From positions 124,001 to 188,000 of the forward strand of contig JAIXMO010000036.1 of the NCBI GenBank assembly GCA_025677825.1: a DNA stretch of 64,000 nt, given 5' to 3'. The translations under genes were made by a program, and so were the position numbers. This document shows positions 21,036 through 33,949 of the stretch, in pieces. Position 1 is the first letter of the stretch; the number at the start of each line of letters is the position of its first letter. The stretch comes from Helicostylum pulchrum (taxonomy: Eukaryota > Mucoromycota > Mucoromycetes > Mucorales > Mucoraceae). Below the pieces are notes generated by a model, which was not told where the DNA came from, made no database searches, and was given only the letters and a program-made list of their open reading frames with translations.

Positions 21036-24000
21036 TTAAAGTCTAACGGATAATGATTGATCAATACACCTGTTAATAAACTCTTTTTTACAATTCATAT
21101 CCATTCCAAAGAGATCAGACAATGTGTCACGGACTTGTTTCTTTGTTAATTGCATCAGATCATGATGGTCTAATATCCTTTCAATTTCTTGAATGATAAC
21201 TGCGTCGCTTGGTACAGCGAAAAACGAATGAGATCCCGCAACAGAAGGTGCGCGCGAATAGTTGGGCCCGTTCATAAATGTTTCCGTATGTATACTACTT
21301 CCACCACCAGCTATACTACCCACGCGAGGAGTACTTCTTCTACTACTAGCGTAATTATAGCTTGGTGTATGAGACATGATGGAACCAGCAGAATGAGGAG
21401 GATGATGCGGTAAGTTTACCGTACTGCATTTACTATACAACGAACAAGCAACATCTTTATCTTCCTCTTCATCCTCTTCATCATAATGAGAATGACCAGA
21501 TGAAGAAGAGGCCGAAGAGCACCTTGAATGAGAATGAGACATTTCTTGCTCTTGTTCATGTTCAATATGTTTCTGACAAGAACATTCAGACTCTTTACTA
21601 TGCTTAGAGCAATTGGTTTCCTTCTCCCACTCTTCCATCATTTCTTGCTCATGTTCAGTCCAGCATTTGGTGGGAATAGACTCGGGGTCAAATTTACCTT
21701 CTTCTGGTCCAACCGCTTTCTTTTGTCCCTTTTCTCCTACCACAATACGTGTATTACCCCACGAGAAATCATCAAAATGCCAAAATGCATAGATCGGAAT
21801 AAAGAAAGAGAACACCGGAATAGCTAATATATAAACAATCATCCAGCCTACATGTTCCCACTATAATATACAGGTGAGTTTTACTTGTTTAAGAAGATAA
21901 ATGTATATAAATAGTTTAAAAAGAAAAACTTACTTTTCGTCGTAGTATAAAAATAATTGCTTGAAGTCCATAAACACCCGCTAGTGTAATGATTGACATT
22001 AAAGGCACTTGGTTTGAGTTGGTACAGAATTGATATATAAGATACCCTAAATAACACACCACAGCCGGCATCACCAGCGTACTCAACAAATCCAACATGA
22101 CAACGAACCGCATCGAGAAACAACAAAACCCACACAGCTGTGGTAAGAACATTAACTCGCCTAAATTATGTACAGTTGAATTAATCCAACGACGTCTCTG
22201 AGATAACAAGACGGGCCATTGATCGGGGGCATTTGTCATACAAGCAGCATCGGGAGTAAATTTAGTTTTGTAATTGGGAAAGTGTTTTAAAATAAGCGTC
22301 GTTAGATACCGATCTTCACCTAAATGAAGCAAATTTTTCTTGTGTAAAGTATCCACATGGTTTTCAGCATAGTCGCCAATAACTTGATTGGAAGCTAAAA
22401 GCGGTTGGTTTCTCGTGGTGGAACGAATACGGTACATACAAAAGCAGCCAGGTAAACAAGTAACGGACCCAAACAGAGATTCAAACGCCTTTGCCAAATG
22501 ATGCGAGATATAGTACTCGTATACTTGAATCATGGTAACCCACGTATCCTTTTCATTCGATAACATGGTTTCACCGCATAACCCAACAATTTTCGAATCA
22601 TTTACAAAACAGGATACCATTCTATTTAAAGAATCCGGTAAAACCTCTGTATCCGCATCCACCATGAGCACAAACTCATAGAATCCCGGGTTCACACCAA
22701 TCACATTTTTCAATTGATGATGGATTTCAAGTTCTAGCGGTGTCATGGGAGAATCAAAATGTACCTTGTTTAAAAACCGCATCAATACCATTTGCGAATC
22801 TCGTTTACCACGATTACCTGGCTTTTGTCTTTCTTCGGGTGTGCCTACTTTCACCACAACTACAAACGGAACGACATGACCAGAGCATTCAAATAAACCA
22901 GAGTAAACTTTTCCCATATTATGTTGCTTTCGACCTTCTCCCAGCGCTAAAAACGACATGGGTTCTGGGTCCACATTAGGATCCACACCTAAAATATCAA
23001 GCACAATCCTTGGCGTTGAACGATCATTACCGCTACCGACAATCATACCATCTGCAATTAAAAACAGCAACTTTCTTTTATCATCATAACGTAACACGGC
23101 CAACGAATTAATAGTCTTTCGAAGAGACTCTTCACCTTCTGTATAACAGGGTACTTGACAGATGATAAACTTGTCATATTCCTCTGGTACGTTTTCAGTT
23201 CCTAATCGAAGCGCAGCTAAAAACTTGAACAAAATAACACTGCAAAGAAACCCAGTGATGAGCAATAACAGGTACTCTGAAAACAAACATTGCAACGAAT
23301 TACGCGTATCGACTTTTCCGACCAAAAACAAATTCCGCATACAGATCAATTGTCGCTCTCGTACTTGTTTATCCAAAGGCAAAGCGTCAAAATGAGCCGA
23401 GATATCCGTACCTGCCAACTGTCGAAACAATTCTGTAATTGAATTATCGATAAAGTCCATATTGATGCTGGCTGGAATTGTTTGACCGTCAGCAGCACGA
23501 AGTACACGGCCACCCATCATATAAGAAGTCAAGTCAAAGACATTGTTATGTAAGATGGCCCATTGTCTTTGCGCATTGATACCGCCAATCTGTACAGGGT
23601 AAGAAGCTTGGTTTTTGATATCAACAGGATCATATCCCATAAACCCAATTCGATAGTTTCTTCTTAAATACACCATTTGTTCAAAATACCAATCCGGCCT
23701 AGAGTCCTCTCTAAAGTTTCTGAAATCGTGGTAGCCGGCATTGGAATCCGTGATATTGATATGAGCGTCAATGGTCACCTCCTTACTTACAGTGCCATCA
23801 ATACCATCACAAACGGCAGATACTTGTACGGGGAACAAATCACTAGCATCTTGCCCTGCGTACTGAAATAAGGCGTTGGTCGGTATCACTTCTGAAGCCC
23901 AATGTCTAGGAGCAAACGAAGTCAAATCAAACACTTCACCACGAATAGCGACATAGGCATCATCTCGATCACTCTTCGCTTGCAATTCCGACTGCGTAAA

Positions 24001-27000
24001 TAAATCTTGATGAGGACACACCAGCTGGCCAAAGAAAGCAATAAACCAAATCATTACCGCACAGAGTAAGAAAATCAAACCACACAAGGTTAGTTTTTCT
24101 CTCCAGGCCATTCGAATATCTGCTCTGCGCATACCGCAGAAGCGGTTCATAATAATACTAGGTATCCACCATGTAGTCATCCAAGTCATAATCACCCAGC
24201 ACCCTCGAGATCGACTGGTCTTTCTGGGTGTGTCTTTCTTGATTTCTTTTTCCTTTTTTTCTTCTAATGGTGGGGTCTTTTGTAGGTCTTGTTTTAATGT
24301 GGATTCTTCGGACTCTTCGTCTTCAAATAGATGACGGTGGTGTAGTTGTTTGCCGTCATCGGTAATAGATGTTTGTACAACACTGCTATCGTCGCAATGG
24401 TGCGAACATACCGAGTTTTCTTCTTCTTCAAAGCAACCGTCAAAGCATTCTTCCGAGTATATAGAACCTGCTTCAGTAATTGATCTGCATACAGGTGGTA
24501 CAAGTTGAGAGCAGTCTTGACTCATATCATCGCACAGTAAATCATCGTCAACTAAAAGAAAAAATTATTGTTATTACTACAATTATTATTTTAATATGTG
24601 TTTGTTATTCCTACTGAATGGTATTCCTTTTGCAATGCAACGTGCTCTTCTTTGTTCACGTTTTTCCATTGCACGTAATTTATTTTCTAAAAATGACCAT
24701 GTTGTTTCTGTTAAATAAACCTAAAATGAAAAAAAAAATGAAAATTAATTATTATTTTTAATATAAATAGAAGGTCTGTTTACCTTATCTTGACCCTGCA
24801 TCATCATTTTTTCGTTCCAATGAAATGCGTCTTGTAAAGCTAACCATTTATCTCTTGGTTCAGCGTCTAAATCAACCGACGTAGCATGAATTAAATCTAC
24901 ATAACGATCACAAAATTCCTGTAAATCCATTTGAATCGTGTATTCATATTTAGCTCGAGTCACAAGCGACATTATATTAAACAGTTTAGATTGAGCAGTT
25001 AGTTTCTTTGAATCACAAGAATGCGGTAACAGTAAATCATTGGATCGAAGACAAAGTACAAACCAAGTCTTGGTAGCAGCCAATGTAGCAATGATATCTT
25101 GTACACCCTCACCCAATTGACCTGCTCGATTTGTTTGCGTGGTTGGTTTATCAACCACCTGTTGCGATTTTCGTTTGACAGAAGGAGATCGGTGCGGTTT
25201 AGCAGATTGTTGACCTGATACAATATGTGTACTCTTTGGATGTCTTTCAGTTGTAATTGTCTTTTGAGAAAAGAGTTTTGTTACCAGGCCATTGGTAGGT
25301 GCCTCATGCATACTACCTCTTGCTTGGGTACCAAACAATGACATGAAATCAGCACATAAAGTTTCTGTTGTTCTGGTACCAAATTCAAATGGAGAATAAG
25401 CGACAGTACCGGTGAAATGCTGAATGGTAAATTTATCTTGTTTTTCACCAAAGACAGTCTTTGAACCTAAACAAGGGTCTTTACGATAATGCTGTTTAAA
25501 AGTATCGAGGCAACGTTCAGGACGATCTGTAGTGGATTGCGTACACAAGGTGGCGATCAAACCGTGTTGAGGGTCAGTCAGGAGTTGCACACAATCATCA
25601 TTGACACCTTTTAATGCTGGAACAGGCATATTCAAAATAGAATACACCTCAGTATTTCTTTCAAATAATTGATGTAACATGTAGTGAAACAATCTTTCAT
25701 TAGCGTAGAGTACACAAAACTGATCATATGTACCGTGTTGTAAGACTGGTGTTGCCCCTGGAAAATCAACCATACCAATAAAGTTTTGAAATTCGGATTT
25801 ACATAGTTTTTTGTTGAATCCTTCTACCAACCAAGCAAATAAAAGTGAATACAGTGCTTCTGCTAAGGCGTCTCTTTGTACCGAAGCTTGCTCTGCGTTT
25901 AAAAATATGGTGGTTAAGTCTCGTTTAATTAATTTAGTTTGATATGTAAGACAAGTTTCTAATGCCTTTGATTCAACGCCTAGTAAATCTGCAGCAATAT
26001 CTAGTTCTGAAGTGTTTTTGACGATGGCCGAATCTTGCATGTTTGTAGCATCATCAATAAATTGTAAATTACCCAAGTGTAAAATAGCAGAAATAATCTG
26101 AGTGATTTGAAGCATAGTGACCTTGTTAATACCCAAAGATTTTAACAATAATTTTAATTCGTTATATTTTTCTGTGTCTTCTAAAACCAGCCCAGCCGCT
26201 AAACGTGCAGCTTCTTTTGTTTTAAATAAATATAAATAAGAGGAGGCTTCATTTAAATGAAGTAAAGCTTTTTCTTCTGCAGTAGAACCATGTAATACGT
26301 AATAAAAGATATGAAAGTTTCTTTCATCACCACACGTATGAGCTACACGCGATTTCTCGAGCATATAATCAAGAAATTTAGCTCCAATCATACGGCCTCG
26401 TTCACTAAACTGTAATTCGAGATACTTTCCAAATCGAGAAGCATTATCATTGACGGTTGTTTTTGCATGCCCAAAGGCTTCTAAAGCTCCATAAGCTTTT
26501 TGAACCAATTGCTGTACTTTGGAAGGTTTTTTAGGGTTACTGAGTGTGACTAAATGATATAAAGCCCATTGGTGCATTTCTGATTTTCCACTTCCACATA
26601 AACCGCTATAAATAAATACAAGAATAAAAAAAGCGGGATTTTTTAAGGGTTAGGGAGAGGGGAGGAATAATGAAAATAAATTATAGTACCTTAGTACGAT
26701 AGATTGATCACTACCAGTTCTACGCATATGAAAATAAGCTTGATTTACATGTTGAAAGATATGAGCAGGTAGTTTATCTCTACCATCTGTATTTTTATAT
26801 TCTGCTAAATATCTTTCACTTGTTTCTTGTATCTCTGCGCGAGAATCCTTGTATGGATTAACAACAATTAATAGCGAATTTCGAATACGAGTGTATATTT
26901 GATCTTGTAAAAATCTATCTCGAAGCGATGATACAAGTATCTCTTCTGTTATATTATTAATCTCTGATAAATCATCAAAAGAAGAAGGTTGCCTTGCAGC

Positions 27001-27003
27001 CAT
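21036..27003 (-). CDS. Chitin synthase with N-terminal myosin motor-like domain
   Basis: Polymerises GlcNAc from UDP-GlcNAc into cell-wall chitin at growth sites. Exons (minus): 26690-27003, 24784-26605, 24615-24720, 21934-24551 and 21036-21860, giving 1894 aa. Order: a myosin-like motor (about 1-715), membrane segments, a cytochrome b5-like domain (around 950: GEVFDLTSF), a GT2 catalytic domain with QVPCYTEGEESL, DADTEV, VGLCGE and Q1532-R-R-R-W, more membrane spans, then SWGNTR and a C-terminal DEK-type domain (VRDTLSDLFGMD). This is the class V/VII layout. The motor P-loop is G106-L-C-G-S-G-K-S instead of the usual GESGSGKT, and the switch II position reads DFPG (D385). Confidence 0.95.
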
Positions 27004-27423
27004 ATTTTTTTTTATAAGTAAAAAAAAAAAAAGAGAAGCGAGAAAAAGGGAACAAAAAAGTAAGAAAAAGAAAAAAAGAGTTCTCAAAATATAATTATTA
27101 TGATTTAAACTAAAATAATCTAGGAACAGCTTATATATATATATATTTATACTTGCTGATTATCAAATAACAGAAGAACCTCCTATAAATCTCTCTTTTG
27201 TTTTTCTTTTTGTTTTTCTTTTTTTTTTTTTTTTTTTTTTTTTTTTCGCCCTTAATTTTTATATTACGGCATCCCCTTTTAACTCCTAGTTGTTGTAATG
27301 CTCTCCTTATTTTGCCTCTTTTAAAACGTATATTTAAGTGGTGTACCCTTTTTTTTAGATACACATATACCTTTTTTTTTTTCTATTTACTATGTACTGC
27401 TTTGATTTATTTAGATATATAAC

Positions 27424-27454
<31 letters not shown>

Positions 27455-27467
27455 CTCGCTCTAAAAC
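27004..27467. repeat. Homopolymer-rich spacer
   Basis: 5' flank of the chitin synthase gene and 3' flank of the Zn2Cys6 gene (same strand). It holds T-runs at about 27219-27246 and 27427-27454. No gene seen. Confidence 0.7.
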
Positions 27468-29496
27468 TTAAGAGCTACTAGACTTTTCTTTCAAGTCTAT
27501 ACCAATATTTTTTTGGACTGTACAGGTAATAATATCATACATGAGTGCTTCACCTGGTAATGGATAGTTTTGATATAATTCAGTTACAGAGGGTGTAGTA
27601 CCAGGTTGGGAAACAGTTAACAATAGAAATGGTGATTCTGACGATGACACTTGATGATCTAAAGGGATATTTTGACTTAATTCGTACATGTATTCATCCA
27701 GTTTTGATCTTGCTGCTTTTGCCATTGATTTATCCTTGATCTCTATTAAAGTCAATAAAGAGTCGATCGATCGAATTAAAAGCCTTGCAGGTGCTATTAT
27801 TTATGTTAGTTAGTTGACAAATAAAATAAATAATAAAATAAGTCAACTTACAGTAGCAAACAGTATCAAGTGAATCCATTCTTTTAGCCAGTAAAATAAC
27901 CATATCAGCAGAATGCATAGCTAAATGAATGGCCCTATCTCGAACAGCGCTACTTACATTTTCCAATTCCACTTTATAAGTAGGCCTAATTAGGCAACCT
28001 TGAATACTAAGAGTAAGGGTATAGAGGTAACACACCATAATTAATTTTGGAATGTGGTTCGTTTTAGCGATCAATTCTTTTGTACAATCGTACGGTTCTT
28101 TTGTTATTTTAAATTCTTCGGGTAAGCTATGCCACCACTCCGAGACCACTTCTTCATATTGGACGATCTGTTCAAAGTTAAGCTCAGCCATTTCACCTAC
28201 AGCCATATGCCGTACCTGTGTAACGATAATAATGGATACAGGATGTAACGCCAGTCGAAAAATATGATTCATCAATGTCAACAGTTCTCGTACTTCATCC
28301 GATTCATCCGGTAAAATATCTACTTGCACTTTGCTATGAATAATTTCATCTTGTCTATTTGCAGTAATAAATTCTATCATACTCAAAAAGCATTCTGATA
28401 AAATACAATTTCGATGAATTGTAGCATATTTAATTCTAGTTAATCGAGGATAACTAGAGTTACCATAGAAACAATCAGGATATTGCTGTTGTAAACTATT
28501 ACCAATAATTACTGAAATACCAGCCCATTTCTTACACTCTGAAATACGTAGCGTAGTAATCATAAACATTATTAACAAGTTAATAACAACAAGTGCTTCC
28601 AATCCTCTTTCCGGATCATCAAATATATCTGTCAATTGATCTATTGCCAGTTTATAAAAGTATTCACCAAAATATCTCTTTTCTTGTGAGTCAAATAAAG
28701 AATGACGACACGTGAAAATAGATGCTCCGGCACATATAGCCAACGTAATTGGATCGGTTAATGGGCTTTCTAAACTACTGAAATGTTCTCTGTAGGAGGG
28801 TTCATGTATTAAAGGTGCTGTATCATTCAAGCATTTAAAAAAGCTATTGACCAAATCATTCACAAATACTTCAGGTCGAAAAAGCTGTACAAACCCAGAT
28901 GAGAATCTTTGTGATATCACGGCAGGTGATGCCCCTTGAGCTGGTAATTGAATTCGTTTTACGATCTGCATTGCGCTCTCTACAAAACCGGGGGTGATCC
29001 TTTCAAATCGTAAAGATGTTGTCTTGAAAACAGTTCCAAAGGGCGATAGATATCGAATCACTGATTTACCATACAGCATTAATTCTTCCAAGCTGTTGAT
29101 ATCTGATCTAAGTCGTAGCTGTCCATTTACAAATTCAATATCCCAAACAGGTTCCTTTTTAACAATTGCCCTGTGTTCATTCAACGTAATTTCGAGGTTT
29201 TCTAATTCGTATTCAAGGTTTTTAACTTGTTGATTCATTGCGTCCAGCTCTGCATTGTCTTCATATTCTTCCAAATAATCCTCATCGTCTGAGCTCTCGG
29301 GCTTCTCTACTAGATCTTGTGATAGGCATTTTCTGTTCATCCTTACACAGCGTTCACAAGGTTCTGACACGCAGGATCTTTCACATTTACGCCTCCTTTG
29401 TTTACAATCTAACAAGACATTAGCTTCATACTTTTTTGTTGTTGTTTTACTGTTTTTATTTATATATTTACATTGACAAGGAATCTTTCTAGCCAT
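27468..29496 (-). CDS. Zn2Cys6 transcription factor with fungal-specific middle domain
   Basis: Nuclear DNA-binding regulator; target genes unknown. Exons (minus): 29472-29496, 27852-29408 and 27793-27468, giving 635 aa. The first intron (29409-29471, 63 nt) has no stop and keeps frame, so the gene appears open from the ATG. Splicing it joins PCQ to YCKQRRRKC and builds the complete cluster C-x2-C-x6-C..PCERC..C; unspliced, the first Cys pair is lost. An acidic stretch and heptad region follow (residues about 50-100), then the fungal_trans-type middle homology region (NSFFKCLNDTAPLIHEPSY; ASIFTCRH) to near the C-terminus. The start faces the carrier gene across 157 bp. Confidence 0.88.
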
Positions 29497-29653
29497 AATG
29501 TGTTTTCTTTTGCAATTAAAAAAGATAAGAGGAAGAAAAAAGAGTACAAAATACCAAGCTTAAATACCAAGAAAAAAAACTCAGCAAGACCCGATAAAGA
29601 GATTTTTCTTTTTTTTTTGCAGTCATCTTTTTATCTTTTTTTGGAGTAAAAAA

Positions 29654-30994
29654 ATGACCTTGAGTGCCTATCTCGGCCTTTTGTCACTGGGCAGCACGAT
29701 TCAAACCAGATCGAATACAGGATGCCAAGAAGAAGAAGAAGCAGAGGAAGAAGAACTGGACACATTAAGAAGAATGACTCAGTCTATTACACTAGCTGAA
29801 ATAGATACTGTTTCTACTGTGAGTACACATAATGCTCCTTCAGAACGTAGAGGTATTTGTTCTTAAAGAAATATATCATTTATATATCTCTTTTGTTTTT
29901 GTTTTTGTTTAATAGTGTTTAAATAATAATAAAAAGTAGAAGTGAGAGAAAATATATCAGGTGTTATACTTGCCATTGGTACCATGGTTGCCAATTACTC
30001 GTTATGCTTTCCAATCGTTGCTGCTAGACACCGATTACAGGCATTACCAGTTTTGTATTCGTACCAAAGAGACACTCCCATGTACGGTATATCCACAATT
30101 ATTTATGCATATCGAAATGGTGGTATTCGTAGACTCTATCCTGGTTTTGGGCTAGGATTAATTGGCCAAACACTTAGTGCAACTTATGAATCTGGATTAA
30201 ACCAAGTTTTATCACCTATAACAACCTCTGCAAGAAAAAAGAATACATTTGTATATATTTTATCTAGTATTCTATCCAAAGGACTGGCATTGGCTATTAA
30301 TATTCCACTTTACCCGCTCTATAGAAACGCACTTATTCTTCGTGTTCAGTCCGAATCAGCGCTCACTAGAATTGTGATTCGTTCATCGCACGACTTTATT
30401 CAATTATACAAGCAAGATTTAAAAGACTACTTACCACCTTACAAATCAAATCGAAATATCATATCTACTTTTGTACCTTCTTGTATATTAAACTTGATTA
30501 CAGAAAAGGTCTTGATATTTATATATCGTCATATATTTCAAAAGTTTTCTAGTAATAATAGCAATAACAGTAATAATAATAATACGCCATCAGATCAGTC
30601 GTCGAAAAAGAAGAAGGACTCAACCGTGTTACATACATTTTATCCTGAAATCGCGTGTGGTGTTATCAGTAGCATTATTACAAGAGCTCTAAGTTATCCA
30701 GTAGATACAGTGATATTTAAATTAATGGTACAGGATAGTGGTGTATTGAAAGTAAATACAGCTTACAAAGGATTCTTTGACTGTATTAAAAGAACGTGGT
30801 GTGAAGAAGGAGGATGGAAAGCGTTTTATCCTGGATGGGGTATTGGTATATTAGAAATTGGTATGGGATATGTTATACTAGAAGCATCTTGGTGGGCTTA
30901 CAGATGTATTGAATGGAAATTAACAGTACCCGGCTCAAGTGATACCAGAGCAGTTAGAAAAGCACGTAGATTACGGGATAGACTTAAAGAGTAA
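29654..30994 (+). CDS. SLC25A46: SLC25A46/Ugo1-like mitochondrial outer-membrane carrier homologue
   Basis: Atypical mitochondrial carrier relative; in animals and yeast, family members act in mitochondrial fusion and lipid or MICOS contacts rather than transport. Exons 29654-29852 and 29940-30994 give 417 aa. The acidic, Ser/Thr-rich N-terminus (EEEEAEEEELD) lacks a presequence. Then a six-helix-like body: IRRLYPGFGLGLIGQTLSA and, near the C-terminus, the carrier signature SYPVDTVIFKL, NTAYKGFFDCIKRTW and EEGGWKAFYPGWG. This end resembles SLC25A46 (PVDTVLxRL..Y.GxxDC). An Asn/Ser-rich loop sits near residue 275. It converges on RPT4 with 47 bp between stops. Confidence 0.75.
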
Positions 30995-31041
30995 TAAAAA
31001 GAATTTTTTTTTTATATATGTATTTTTTTTATTATAGTATT

Positions 31042-32377
31042 TTAAATCTTTTCATAATCCATCTTTGTTTCCAACTTCTTTGCATCTTGAACCTTTCTTA
31101 CGGCCTTCATGAAATCTTCTTGAACAACATAATCACGTTCTTCTCTAATAGCAAACATACCAGCTTCTGTACATACATTTCTTAAATCGGCACCATTGAA
31201 ACCATCAGAAAGTTTAACGATAGCTTCATAATCTATATCACCATGTTTTGTAATACCACCAGCATGAATTTTCATAATTTCCAAACGACCTTGTTCATTA
31301 GGTAAAGGAATTTCAATCTTTCTGTCAAGACGACCAGGTCGAAGTAACGCGGGATCAAGTGTATCAGGTCGGTTTGTAGCCATAATTAATTTAGTTTGTC
31401 CAAGGTAATCAAAACCATCCATTTGATTCAAAAGTTCCATTAAAGTACGTTGAATTTCACGATCAGCAGAAGTACCTTCAGAGAAACGACGACCACCAAT
31501 AGCATCAATTTCATCCATAAAGATAATACAAGGCTCATGTTCCTTTGCATACCCAAACATTTCTCTAATCAATCTAGCACTTTCACCAATATATTTATCG
31601 ACAATAGCACTGGATACAACCTTTAAAAAGTTGACTTGTAAAGTACTAGCCACTGCTTTAGCCAATAAAGTTTTACCTGTACCAGGTGGTCCATATAACA
31701 ATACACCCTTTGGTGGTTTAATACCAACACGTAAAAATAATTCAGGATTCATTAAAGGTAATTCAATCACCTCTCTTAATTCACGAATTTGTTCAGAGAG
31801 ACCACCAATACCTGCAAAACTAACATTACCGGGATCTTCCATTGACATATTATATACAAGAGGATCTACTTCGCGAGGTAAAATACGCATGATTGTTAAA
31901 GTAGTCATATCAAGAGCTACACGAGCACCTTGCTTCAATTTATCTTTATCAACTGTGTTACGACAACCAACAACGTAACGAGGTCCACTTGTATTCTTGA
32001 CAATAACTAGAGAGTAGTATAAATATTCACTTCTTTTTGGTTCTCTTACTTTTTTTTTTTAAAAAAGAAAAATCTACTTACAACGCTCATCATCCAATTG
32101 CTTCAATACTTCTCCAATAACTTGACCAACACTTTGCAATGCTTTAATATCGTCTTCAGACTTGTTATAATCTTTATCGAGTGTTCTTAATCCAAGACGC
32201 ACTACAATAATAAAAAATAGATTAGAAAAAAAAAACGCAAAAATAAGAGGAAAAAAAAGTACACGTACTTTCTTTAAGCTTGGCATCTAATTCACGATGC
32301 TCCAAAAGTCTTCTTCTGTAGCCATTCAAGGCCTTTGTTTTAGGATCTTGTTCAGGAGCTGAAGAACTAGAAGACAT
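31042..32377 (-). CDS. RPT4: 26S proteasome regulatory ATPase RPT4 (PSMC6)
   Basis: One of six AAA ATPases of the 19S base; unfolds ubiquitinated substrates. Exons (minus): 32269-32377, 32082-32201 and 31042-32006, giving 397 aa, the usual length. Seen: an N-terminal coiled coil ([21 protein letters not shown]), the OB-fold segment [34 protein letters not shown], Walker A GPPGTGKT, Walker [15 protein letters not shown], the second region of homology [21 protein letters not shown] and [20 protein letters not shown]. The [17 protein letters not shown] segment identifies subunit RPT4 over the other RPTs. Confidence 0.97.
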
Positions 32378-33020
32378 AATAATATTTTTTTTCAGCACAA
32401 AAATGAATACAAGAAAAGGAAAAAAAAAAGAAAAGTATGGATTTATTTTTTTATAAAATGAATGGACGCGTAGCTGTCCCTTTATCGCCGCCCAGTAAGT
32501 GACGTCAGCTATACTTTTTTATTTAACTTGCCTAATTTGCAACAGTTCAAGTTGAAAGTCAAATGATGATTCTAGTAAAGTCAATTGAACTAGTTTTATG
32601 ATAAACTATCCGATGTATATAACGAAAAATATAATCTCTAGATAATATCCTCTTTGAAATAAATATTATAGCTCTCTTTTGACACTCTGCACTTTTGAAC
32701 CGCTAGAATTGGCGTTGTAGAGCCTACTTCTGCCTACTTTTATATTTAAAACTATGCTGTGTCTCCAAACAATCTCGCATTATTATAATTGGTCTCAACT
32801 CTGCATTTCTATAACAGCATTATCTATTGTTGTCATACTGTCAAAAACAACTAGCGTACACATACAAAAATAAAAAGAAAAACACAAAAAACAAACAGGA
32901 TAAAAAGGTCGCTCCTCGTTTCTTTTTCTCGACACCAGTCAAACTTCTTGCAAGACAAAAAAAATGTAATCTTTTTTATTTTAAAAAAGAGAAATCTACT
33001 TCAAAGTGGAAAAAAAAAAT
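32378..33020. other. Intergenic between RPT4 start and NDUFA8 stop
   Basis: 643 bp of AT-rich sequence with RPT4's promoter. No gene seen. Confidence 0.6.
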
Positions 33021-33608
33021 CTAATAGACGGGGTTCTTCTTGTTTTGAATCTGTTCAGCTCCTTCTGGAGTACCAGGAATCTTCTTCTCCAAACCCTATA
33101 TGTACAAAACACATTAATAAATAAAGAAATTACTCTTCCAAGCATGTATGTGTATATAATCATTACCATTTTATCAAAGACACAAGTATTGAAAGTACGT
33201 TCAGGAGCACGACAGCCACTTAATTCTTGGTTGTTCTTTTCCAAACATTGCCAGTGTGCCTCGAATTCCTTTCCACAGTTTTCTCTAAGTTTAGTGATCC
33301 TTTTTTTATAAATATATCAGTAAATCAATCCTTGACAACAAACACACGCAAAAATTTACTTACAAATTGATAGCACAACGGGTAACCTTTCTACCTTCAG
33401 TAAGACAATGCTTGGGATCATTATTCTCACTCTTACAGAGCATGAAATCGTCGTTATACTCTTTACAATATTGTCCAATAAAAAATGAGGCACTCTTTAA
33501 AGGTGCTGAAGTGACACCAAGTTCATCAACCTTAGGGACTGATTCAGGAAGAGGAGTAGGATCAACAAATTTGGTATGTGTGAAAGTAGCTTGTTTGTTA
33601 GCAGACAT
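33021..33608 (-). CDS. NDUFA8: NADH:ubiquinone oxidoreductase accessory subunit NDUFA8 (PGIV)
   Basis: Twin-CHCH accessory subunit of respiratory complex I, facing the intermembrane space. Exons (minus): 33364-33608, 33167-33299 and 33021-33095, giving 150 aa. Paired Cys-x9-Cys motifs are visible: C in IGQYCKEYNDDFMLCK, HCLTEGRKVTRC, ENCGKEFEAHWQCLE and LSGCRAPERTFNTCVF. The N-terminal VPKVDELGVTSAPLKSASFFIG is characteristic of the family. Its presence shows the organism keeps a proton-pumping complex I. Confidence 0.93.
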
Positions 33609-33949
33609 CTCTTATTTAATGTAACCTTTTTTTTTAATAAAAAGAAAAAAAAACACGTTAACAATGAAACTGAATTTTATGGTAAATTTTTGACATGGAA
33701 AATAATATATTACTTGTTTATTTGAATAAAAGGAACAATGTCCATAGTAGCAAATCCGGGGTTCTTACCCGCTTTAAAAACAAAAAAAATGGCCCAAAAA
33801 AAAATGAAAAAATGATAGCGGTGACGCAACCAATTTTTGTTTTAAAACAGGTTTTTGATTGGAATAAAAAAAAGACGCGCTTTTTATCATTATTTATTAT
33901 TTTCCCACTTGTTCCTTTTTTTTTAAAAACATATATTTTATTACGCAGC

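Noticed and set aside
22740..23871. Plus-strand frames across the chitin synthase gene
   Set aside because: Antisense shadows of a well-supported coding exon.
33695..33949. 85-codon N-terminal extension of the ABBA-repeat protein
   Set aside because: Low-complexity Lys/Asn/Phe sequence typical of 5' UTR; the ATG at 33950 precedes the structured N-terminal motif.
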